Below, in pieces: positions 19,718-26,044 of a DNA stretch of 64,000 nt. This stretch comes from Paracoccaceae bacterium (GTDB lineage Bacteria; Pseudomonadota; Alphaproteobacteria; Rhodobacterales; Rhodobacteraceae). The stretch spans positions 24,241-88,240 of the forward strand of contig PWZT01000054.1 in the NCBI GenBank assembly GCA_003567315.1, written 5' to 3'. The position numbers and the translations under genes are program-made. Within the stretch, counting starts at the first letter, position 1. Each line of letters starts with the position of its first letter. Under the pieces are notes generated by a model. That model had not been told where the DNA came from. It did not search any database and saw nothing but the letters and a program-made list of their open reading frames with translations.

Positions 19718-20470
19718 CTATTGCAGGCGGAAATCGGTCCCCAGATAGACCCGGCGCACCTCCGGGTCGGCCACAACCTCTGCGGGTGTGCCTTCCTTCA
19801 GGACACCGCCATCATGCAGGATATAGGCGCGGTCCACGATGGCGAGTGTCTCACGCACATTGTGGTCGGTGATCAGCACGCCAAGCCCGCGGGTCTTGAG
19901 GTCTGCGACAAGGCCGCGAATCTCACCCACAGCGATGGGATCGACCCCTGCGAAAGGCTCGTCGAGCAGCACATAACGCGGATTTGCCGCCAGCGCCCGC
20001 GCGATCTCGACGCGCCGCCTTTCGCCGCCAGAGAGCGCCAGCGCGGGCGAATCGCGTAGATGCTCGATCGAGAATTCCTGCATGAGACCCTGCAACTTCT
20101 GCTTGCGTTGCGCGCGATCGGGTTCGGCGAGTTCGAGGACCGCCATGATGTTCTGCGCCACCGTCAGGCCGCGAAAGATCGACATCTCCTGCGGCAGATA
20201 CCCAAGGCCCAGCCGCGCGCGCCGATAAAGCGGCAGGCCGGTCGCATCGGCCCCGTCGATCTCGACCGTCCCGCCCTCGTGGCGCACGATGCCCGAAATG
20301 CAGTAGAAGCAAGTGGTCTTGCCACAGCCATTCGGCCCCAGTAGCGCCACCACCTCGCCGGGATGCAGGACGAGGGAGAAATCGCGGATTATGACGCGCT
20401 TGCCATAGCGTTTCTCCAGATGCGCGACTTCGAGAGCGGCTTGCGGCTGCACAGTAGAGGGCTGTTGCAT
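19718..20470 (-). CDS. lptB: LPS export system ATP-binding protein LptB
   Basis: A 250-residue ABC ATPase that drives lipopolysaccharide transport with LptF, LptG and LptC. Walker A is LLGPNGCGKTT, the signature LALSGGERRRVEIARAL, Walker B YVLLDEPFAGVDP, and the switch is ITDHNVRETL. DRAYILHDGGVLKEGTP is the usual LptB tail. I chose the ATG at 20470, giving a short leader before EVAHLEKRYGKR; in-frame starts further upstream would overlap lptA. It lies four bases after lptA, so it is translated from the same message. Confidence 0.95.
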   Translation of the reverse strand: MQQPSTVQPQAALEVAHLEKRYGKRVIIRDFSLVLHPGEVVALLGPNGCGKTTCFYCISGIVRHEGGTVEIDGADATGLPLYRRARLGLGYLPQEMSIFRGLTVAQNIMAVLELAEPDRAQRKQKLQGLMQEFSIEHLRDSPALALSGGERRRVEIARALAANPRYVLLDEPFAGVDPIAVGEIRGLVADLKTRGLGVLITDHNVRETLAIVDRAYILHDGGVLKEGTPAEVVADPEVRRVYLGTDFRLQ

Positions 20471-20474
20471 CAGC

Positions 20475-20972
20475 TCACGGGTCAGTCTGGATAATCGTGC
20501 GGACATTGCCCTCCATGCGGCCTTGTCCCGATTGCAGGTTGAAATCGAGCCGATCGCCCGACAGGACATTTTCGCCCTGCGTCAGAATGACCGAGCCGCG
20601 CATCATCACAGTACCGGCGATGACCTCATAGACGGCGTTCTGCGCTTCGGCGGCTTCATCGGCGGTTACCAGCGTCACACCGCCCGAGGCTTCCATGCGC
20701 TGAATGCGCCCATCCCCGCCTGCTGCGTAGAATATGCGGATGACAGGGGCTGCGAGCCGCATGTCGCCCTGGCCGATGACTGCATTGCCCGAAAACACTG
20801 TCTCGCCCGTCGTGTTGTCCACTTCCAGTTCATCGGAGCGTATCTCGACCGGCAAGCCGCGCACAGAGTCCAGACCGCTGAAGGACAGGCTCATGCCCTG
20901 CGCCGCCGCGGACCCCGCGTGCAGCAGCGCCACCAGCGCGATCAGTGCTATGAACATGGCAGCATTCGGCAC
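20475..20972 (-). CDS. lptA: Lipopolysaccharide transport periplasmic protein LptA
   Basis: A 165-residue OstA/LptA protein with a Sec signal peptide (FIALIALVALLHAGSAAAQ, cleavage after about residue 25). The body is a beta-jellyroll: VEIRSDELEVDNTTGETVF, GNAVIGQGDMRLAAPVIRI, MMRGSVILTQGENVLSGDRL and NLQSGQGRMEG. It bridges inner and outer membranes in LPS export. It lies between lptC and lptB on the same strand with 13- and 4-base gaps. Confidence 0.93.
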   Translation of the reverse strand: MPNAAMFIALIALVALLHAGSAAAQGMSLSFSGLDSVRGLPVEIRSDELEVDNTTGETVFSGNAVIGQGDMRLAAPVIRIFYAAGGDGRIQRMEASGGVTLVTADEAAEAQNAVYEVIAGTVMMRGSVILTQGENVLSGDRLDFNLQSGQGRMEGNVRTIIQTDP

Positions 20973-20985
20973 GCGACAGGCCCCC

Positions 20986-21615
20986 TCAATTATCTGGCAC
21001 GTATATCAGCCTTACATTCCCCTTGAAGGCAAGCAGATATCCGCTTTCCGCCGTCGGCGCGCGGCTGAGTTCGAGCCGGTCAGCGGTCAGCTCACCCGCC
21101 GGACCTTCGGCCTCAATCCCGCCAAGGCCCTCGACATGCGTGCGCGCCAGTGCGGCACGCAACTCCGGCATGCGGGCGATATAGCCGTCGGATGTCTCGA
21201 GAACCACATTGCCGCGCAGGAGCATGGAATCGGCGGCCTCGTCGATCTGCCCGTCATCGCCCCGGAAATTCGCGACGCGCCCTGCCGGAAACTCCAGCCG
21301 TCCTTGCGGTGCATCGAGCGTCAGCAGAACGGGTGCGCGCTCGCTCGGGTCAGTCGCAGAGCGCACGGAATTTGCCGTGATGGTCATCGCCGTGTCATCG
21401 CTGGTGACAGTGGCGATTCGCGCCGTACCCACGCGCGGCTCGCGGGTGAGGTCCTCGATGTCGATATCGGACATCTCCACTGCGCGCTGCGGGTCGATAT
21501 TCTCCGAGAACAGAAACACCGTCGATAGCAGGGCCAACGCACCGAGCGGCAGCACGAGACGCGCGATGCGCGAAATCTGAAAGCCGAGGCCGGAGCGTGG
21601 GGCAGGCGGTGCCAT
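20986..21615 (-). CDS. lptC: LPS export ABC transporter periplasmic protein LptC
   Basis: A 209-residue bitopic LptC. One membrane helix (ARLVLPLGALALLSTVFLFS, about residues 17-37) is followed by a periplasmic OstA-like domain with MTITANSVRSATD, GRLEFPAGRVANFRGDDG and SMLLRGNVVLETSDGY. It receives LPS from LptB2FG and passes it to LptA. I chose the ATG at 21615, with GAGG six bases upstream. A TTG four codons upstream, overlapping the rnd stop, is the alternative. Confidence 0.9.
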   Translation of the reverse strand: MAPPAPRSGLGFQISRIARLVLPLGALALLSTVFLFSENIDPQRAVEMSDIDIEDLTREPRVGTARIATVTSDDTAMTITANSVRSATDPSERAPVLLTLDAPQGRLEFPAGRVANFRGDDGQIDEAADSMLLRGNVVLETSDGYIARMPELRAALARTHVEGLGGIEAEGPAGELTADRLELSRAPTAESGYLLAFKGNVRLIYVPDN

Positions 21616-21623
21616 GGCGGGCC

Positions 21624-22235
21624 TCAATGCGCGAAGATATCCGTGTCGGGCCAGCCCATCAGGTCAAGCTCTGCCCGGGTCGGCAGAAAGTCAAAGCATC
21701 GCTGCGCGAGTTCCGCGCGTCCTTCGCGCGCGAGCATGACCTCGAGCACCTCGCGTAACTTGTGCAGATGCAGCACATCCGAAGCCGCATAGGCCTGTTG
21801 CGCATCGCTCAGCGTCGGCGCGCCCCAGTCCGAGCTTTGCTGCTGTTTGGAAATATCTACACCCAGAAGCTCGGCCAGCAAATATTTCAGACCGTGCCTG
21901 TCAGTATAGGTGCGCACGAGTTTAGAAGCGATCTTGGTGCAATAGACTGGCGCGGTGGTCACGCCGAAGCTGTGGCGCAGCAGGGCGATGTCGAAGCGGC
22001 CGAAATGGAAGAGCTTGAGCACATCGGGGTCGGCCAACAGGCGGGTGAGGTTCGGGGCAGGGCGGATGTCGCGCCCGATCTGCACCAGATGTGCTGTGCC
22101 ATCGCCGCCCGAAAGCTGCACAAGGCAAAGCCGGTCGCGATGCGGGTTCAGCCCCATGGACTCGCAGTCAATCGCGACGATGGGGCCCAGATCGAGCCCA
22201 TCGGGCAGATCATCGGCGTAAAGGTGAACGGTCAT
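21624..22235 (-). CDS. rnd: Ribonuclease D-like 3'-5' exonuclease (single domain)
   Basis: A 203-residue DEDDy exonuclease. The catalytic residues are in VAIDCESMG (D and E), FHFGRFDIALL (D) and YAASDVLHLHKL (Y and D). It is about half the length of E. coli RNase D and lacks the HRDC domains, which is normal for the short form next to lptC in alphaproteobacteria. It probably trims RNA 3' ends. It is first in the rnd-lptC-lptA-lptB run; its promoter must lie in 22236-22389, shared with a divergent gene. Confidence 0.92.
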   Translation of the reverse strand: MTVHLYADDLPDGLDLGPIVAIDCESMGLNPHRDRLCLVQLSGGDGTAHLVQIGRDIRPAPNLTRLLADPDVLKLFHFGRFDIALLRHSFGVTTAPVYCTKIASKLVRTYTDRHGLKYLLAELLGVDISKQQQSSDWGAPTLSDAQQAYAASDVLHLHKLREVLEVMLAREGRAELAQRCFDFLPTRAELDLMGWPDTDIFAH

Positions 22236-22389
22236 GCGCGCCTCGGTTTTCCAGCTGCTTCAGCAAGTGGGCTAGGCCGTGCGGGGCAGAAAATCAAGCA
22301 GCTTGCCTGACAGGAATGCAGGTGGCTGACGCTGGGTCAGCCTTCGTGATTGCCCGATCCTGGCCTATGCTCTCGCCCAGGAGCCCCAG

Positions 22390-23049
22390 ATGCCGCAGTC
22401 CTTCACACCGCGCCAGAGTTACAGCCGCGCCGAGCAGCGGCTTGATGCTGCGATCCATTTCCTCGGGCTGGGGGGTGTGCTGCTGGCAGTGCCTTTGCTG
22501 ATCGGGGTTGCGCTGATGCGCAGTGCCTCAGACGGCTCGATGGAGTTTCTGCTGGCTGTCAGCATTTATGGCGCATGTTTCGCTGCCATGATTGGCGCCT
22601 CGGCGTTGTTCAATCTTAAGCTGCGACCTTCGCTCAACTGGCTTTTCCAACGTCTCGATCATGCCGCCATCTATCTCAAGATCGCAGGCACCTACACGCC
22701 CTTCACGCTTGTCACCGGGCAAGGGCTCTGGCTTCTGGCCGGGCTCTGGGGGGCTGCGGCCTTCGGCGTGGCGCTCAAGCTTGTCTCGCCTGTGCGGTTC
22801 CGGGCTCTCGCGCTTGGACTCTATCTGGGCATGGGCTGGGTCGGGGTCGTGATCCTGCCCGAACTCGCGCACAGCCTGCCGCTTGCAACGCTGGTGCTTA
22901 TGGTGCTGGGCGGGCTCGTCTATACCAGCGGTGTCGTGTTTTATCTCTGGGACCGCCTGCCGTATCATTTCGCGATCTGGCATATTTTCGTGCTTGTCGC
23001 GAGCTTCCTGTTTTACGCAGCGGTCATGGTGCTAGTGGTTGCCCTCTGA
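22390..23049 (+). CDS. Hemolysin III family / PAQR-type membrane protein
   Basis: A 219-residue seven-helix membrane protein of the HlyIII/PAQR group. It opens YSRAEQRLDAAIHFLGLGG. The metal-site pattern includes S..FN in SALFNLKLRP, the aspartate and histidine of RLDHAAIYLKIAGTYTPF, and the C-terminal histidines of WDRLPYHFAIWHIFVLVASFLFY. Members are putative hydrolases or receptors; haemolysis is not implied. The last 18 bases overlap the 3' end of the convergent gene. Promoters here and for rnd share 154 bases. Confidence 0.9.
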   Translation: MPQSFTPRQSYSRAEQRLDAAIHFLGLGGVLLAVPLLIGVALMRSASDGSMEFLLAVSIYGACFAAMIGASALFNLKLRPSLNWLFQRLDHAAIYLKIAGTYTPFTLVTGQGLWLLAGLWGAAAFGVALKLVSPVRFRALALGLYLGMGWVGVVILPELAHSLPLATLVLMVLGGLVYTSGVVFYLWDRLPYHFAIWHIFVLVASFLFYAAVMVLVVAL

Positions 23050-23811
23050 CGGCCACTGCCCGCGGTCCCGCAAAACCTTGCGCAGAAGCGTCGGGCAGTC
23101 AGTAATCAGACCGTCCACGCCCATATCAAGCAGGCGGTTCATCTCTTCTGCCTCATTGACCGTCCAGACCTGAACTGCGACCCCGGCGTCGTGAGCAGCC
23201 CTGACCAGCCTTGGCGTCACAACCGGAATACCCTTCCAGACGGCCGGGATCTGCACAACGCCGAAGCCGCTCAGCCGCATCGGCAGGCCCCAGCCGCGCG
23301 CCCAGAGCCGTGCAACCTGCGCATGGGCGGGCGACCACAACAGGCGTGGCCCCAGCCGCGCGACTGCCGCCTCTGTGCAGGCCGGGTCAAAGGCGCCGAT
23401 ACAGACGCGTTCAAGCGCCCCGGCCCGCTCTATCAGATCGCAGAGCGGGGCGATCACGGCACGACTCTTTGTCTCTATTGTCACGAAGAGCCGCGGATAC
23501 TCGACGAACAGTGTCTTCAACCGGGGAATTTCATTACCGCCCCGCGTGCGGATGCTGCGAAGCTCGGCATAGTCGAGATCCGCGATTCGTCTCGAATCGC
23601 CGCACATTCGGGTCAGATCGGCGTCATGATGGATAACCACGACATTGTCGCGCGTGGCATGCACGTCGAGTTCGACATGGGTGTACCCCAGAGCCTGCGA
23701 ATGGGCGAAGGCTGGAAGCGTGTTCTCTTCGTTTTCCTGCGCGCCACCGCGATGCGCGAAAGCAATCGCCCCGGGGGCTGTGAGAAATGGGTGACGTTGT
23801 TGATCGCTCAT
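23032..23811 (-). CDS. Glycerophosphodiester phosphodiesterase
   Basis: A 259-residue GDPD-family enzyme that hydrolyses glycerophosphodiesters to glycerol 3-phosphate and an alcohol. Catalytic and metal residues are in FAHRGGAQENEENTLPAF (H-R-G and E-N-T), ELDVHATRDNVVVIHHD (E, D and the second H), and VTIETKS. The C-terminal block VQVWTVNEAEEMNRLLDMGVDGLITDCP is typical. There is no signal peptide, so it is probably cytoplasmic. It is convergent with, and overlaps by 18 bases, the HlyIII-like gene. Confidence 0.93.
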   Translation of the reverse strand: MSDQQRHPFLTAPGAIAFAHRGGAQENEENTLPAFAHSQALGYTHVELDVHATRDNVVVIHHDADLTRMCGDSRRIADLDYAELRSIRTRGGNEIPRLKTLFVEYPRLFVTIETKSRAVIAPLCDLIERAGALERVCIGAFDPACTEAAVARLGPRLLWSPAHAQVARLWARGWGLPMRLSGFGVVQIPAVWKGIPVVTPRLVRAAHDAGVAVQVWTVNEAEEMNRLLDMGVDGLITDCPTLLRKVLRDRGQWPSEGNH

Positions 23812-24656
23812 GACGTTGCATCATGCCCGGTTTCAGGTCCGAGTCGAGACCGGATCACCGCTTGATCGTATCGCTTGTCGGGATTTTATGTCGCTTTGAT
23901 CTGAGTCATCCACGAGAAAAGTATCCTGTGCCAATTTTGACAGACCAACAGGAGGACAACCATCATGAGGGACACCTCATCAGACACACCCAATGACAGA
24001 AGTCAGCCGTGTCGGGTCAGGGAGGGGCACGCAAGTACCATTCACCAGCTTGCGATGCGTTCAATGCGGACAGTGAAAGCCGACAAGGATGCGCTCTGGC
24101 CCCGCCGCGTCCGCCCGGTGAGCGCCAGAACCCGAGAGCTTGTCTCCTGAGCGCTCGAAACCTGCAAGGATTGGCCCACCGCTGTTGATGCGACCTAGGG
24201 CATGTTGGCAAGGTATCTCGTGCGCTGACATCTTGTGATTGGGCAGGGGGCGGCCGTGGCGATTATGGTGCAGATTTGAGGCTCCGCAACGCGTCAGGCT
24301 GGTCGTCAACGCGCCGTTTCGGGAGCGGGTGAAATCATTGGCTCGGTCCTCGAAGCGTCTCGAGATAGCGTCTTCCGCTGGACAAAGGCCAAGGCGGCGC
24401 TGCCCCAGCGCTTCGATGCCGACGCCCTCCAGGGCGCGCTGTCGCAGCGGATGGCACGATCTCCGATCAGAATGACACGGCTGAATATCGCGCCAATCTC
24501 GTCCGCCTGATGGATTCGCGGGTCATGCGCGCGGCCAGCTGACGCTACGGAACGGCGGTTGACAGACGTGCCGCGCAAAGCTCCGTTCCATTTCCAACTT
24601 GGAATTGATCATATCATGCTTAGCTTGTGCAGCAATCCACGCTCACAGGAGGTTGT
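23812..24656 (+). other. 845-bp gene-poor region
   Basis: No conserved gene could be recognised here on either strand. It holds one small open frame with a good ribosome binding site (23965-24150) and several short frames that break off (for example plus-strand frames across 24300-24540), which would fit decayed coding DNA. No terminal inverted repeats or transposase motifs were seen. The last part, 24600-24656, holds the promoter and AGGAGG of the GST gene. Confidence 0.5.
23965..24150 (+). CDS. Possible small hypothetical protein
   Basis: A 61-codon frame preceded by a perfect AGGAGG (23950-23955) nine bases before the ATG, one of the strongest ribosome binding sites in the window. The product is hydrophilic and basic (SMRTVKADKDALWPRRVRP) with no membrane segment or recognised motif. 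Without homologues it may be a real small protein, a remnant gene whose 5' signals survive, or chance. It lies in otherwise gene-poor DNA. Confidence 0.3.
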   Translation: MRDTSSDTPNDRSQPCRVREGHASTIHQLAMRSMRTVKADKDALWPRRVRPVSARTRELVS

Positions 24657-25358
24657 ATGAGTATCGATCTGCATTACTGGCCCACGCCGAATGGCTGGAA
24701 AATCTCCATTGCGCTCGAGGAGATGGGGCTCCCTTACAAAGTGCATTACGTCAATATCGGTGCGGGCGACCAGTTCGAGCCTGCGTTCTTGAAGATCGCT
24801 CCGAACAACCGGATGCCCGCGATTGTCGATCCCGACGGGCCGGACGGCGCCCCGATCTCGATTTTTGAATCGGGCGCGATCCTGCAATATCTCGCGCGCA
24901 AGACCGGGCAATTCGGCGGCGCAACCGAGCGCGAACGGGTCGCGGTCGAACAATGGCTGATGTGGCAGATGGGGGGGCTGGGACCGATGGCCGGCCAGGC
25001 GCATCATTTTCTGAAATATGCGCCCTCGATGGACCCGCCGCAGGATCTGCCATATGCCAAGGACCGTTACCGCAACGAGACGGCCCGGTTACTGGGGGTG
25101 CTCGACCGTCAGCTTGCCCGGCATGAATATGTTGCGGGCGATTTCTACTCGATTGCGGATCTGGCGATCTGGCCCTGGGCGTCGCTCTGGGAGGGGCAGG
25201 AGCAGACGCTCGAAGACAAGCCCAACCTGAAGCGCTGGCTCGATGTCGTTGCCGCGCGCGAGGCAGTGCAGAGCGGGTGTGCGCTTGGGGCCGATAAACG
25301 TTCCGATGTGAAGACGGATCGCGCGGCGCAGAAGGTGCTGTTCGGTCAGCGCGACTGA
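24657..25358 (+). CDS. Glutathione S-transferase family protein (YfcG/Ure2p-like)
   Basis: A 233-residue GST. The thioredoxin-like domain begins LHYWPTPNGWKISIALEEMGL and includes the cis-proline block NNRMPAIVD and the glutathione gamma-Glu contact IFESGAILQYLARKTG. The C-terminal helical domain has YSIADLAIWPWASLW, the usual D-x-A-x-W/P core. The TPNGWK opening resembles disulfide-bond oxidoreductase YfcG. The start at 24657 follows CAGGAGG; a TTG ten codons upstream is less likely. Confidence 0.92.
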   Translation: MSIDLHYWPTPNGWKISIALEEMGLPYKVHYVNIGAGDQFEPAFLKIAPNNRMPAIVDPDGPDGAPISIFESGAILQYLARKTGQFGGATERERVAVEQWLMWQMGGLGPMAGQAHHFLKYAPSMDPPQDLPYAKDRYRNETARLLGVLDRQLARHEYVAGDFYSIADLAIWPWASLWEGQEQTLEDKPNLKRWLDVVAAREAVQSGCALGADKRSDVKTDRAAQKVLFGQRD

Positions 25359-25365
25359 TCTTGCG

Positions 25366-25390
25366 ACGGGCGGGCGCCAGCCCGCCCCGA
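25366..25390. terminator. Possible bidirectional hairpin between convergent genes
   Basis: GGGCGGGC and GCCCGCCC form an eight-base stem with a 4-base loop between the ends of the convergent GST and yciB genes. No T-run follows on either strand, so termination is a guess from position and symmetry. Confidence 0.4.
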
Positions 25391-25395
25391 CACGC

Positions 25396-25998
25396 TTATT
25401 GCTTGTCTGGTGCCGTGCTGTAACGCTCGAACAGCTTGCCCTGCAGAATGAAGAAGCCGAACAGCATGAGCGGCAGCACGAAGGTGCGGAAATTCACCCA
25501 AGCGTCGGTAGACATGGTGCGCCAGACGAATTCATTCGCAAGCGCCATGACCGCGAACATGATCGCCAGACGGCGTGTGAGCACGATCCAACCCTCATGC
25601 TTGAGCGGCAGCGCGCCTTCCATGACCAACTCCAGCCAGCTCTGCCCGCGCGCAAGCCCGATGAACAGAAGCACCGCAAAGATCGAGTAGACGGCCGTGG
25701 GCTTCATCTTGAAGAACCGCTCGTCATTGAGCCAGACCGTCAACCCGCCGAACAACACGACCATCACCAGCGTGACAAGCTGCAACCGGCTCAGCCGCCC
25801 CGAGAGCTTCCAGAGCACGAAGGTCGCCACAGCCATCAGCGGGATGAAAGCCGCTGTCAGCAAGATGAAGGCGTCATACTCGGTTCCGCCGATCTGGTAG
25901 CTTTGCCCGCGTGTGCTGATATAGCCGAGAAAGAACAGAAGCACCGGGCCGAGTTCCAGCCCGATTTTCACGGCAGGTGAGACTTGCTTTTCAGACAT
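25396..25998 (-). CDS. yciB: Inner membrane septation protein A-like (YciB/IspZ family)
   Basis: A 200-residue membrane protein of the YciB family with about five or six helices. The opening VKIGLELGPVLLFFLGYI and blocks GGLTVWLNDERFFKMKPTAVYSIFAVLL and ALANEFVWRTMSTDAWVNFRTF are characteristic. In enterobacteria YciB affects septation and envelope integrity. I took the ATG at 25998 (MSEKQVS). Transcription converges with the GST gene; the large gene at 26045-28918 lies upstream on the same strand, 46 bases away, so the two may be co-transcribed. Confidence 0.92.
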   Translation of the reverse strand: MSEKQVSPAVKIGLELGPVLLFFLGYISTRGQSYQIGGTEYDAFILLTAAFIPLMAVATFVLWKLSGRLSRLQLVTLVMVVLFGGLTVWLNDERFFKMKPTAVYSIFAVLLFIGLARGQSWLELVMEGALPLKHEGWIVLTRRLAIMFAVMALANEFVWRTMSTDAWVNFRTFVLPLMLFGFFILQGKLFERYSTAPDKQ

Positions 25999-26044
25999 TC
26001 GTGATCCTTGCAAACTGCGCGCTCCCCTGCGGCCTTATCCCGTG

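Noticed and set aside
23812..24656. Insertion sequence remnant in the gap before the GST gene
   Set aside because: No terminal inverted repeats, target duplication or transposase motif could be found; broken frames alone are not enough.
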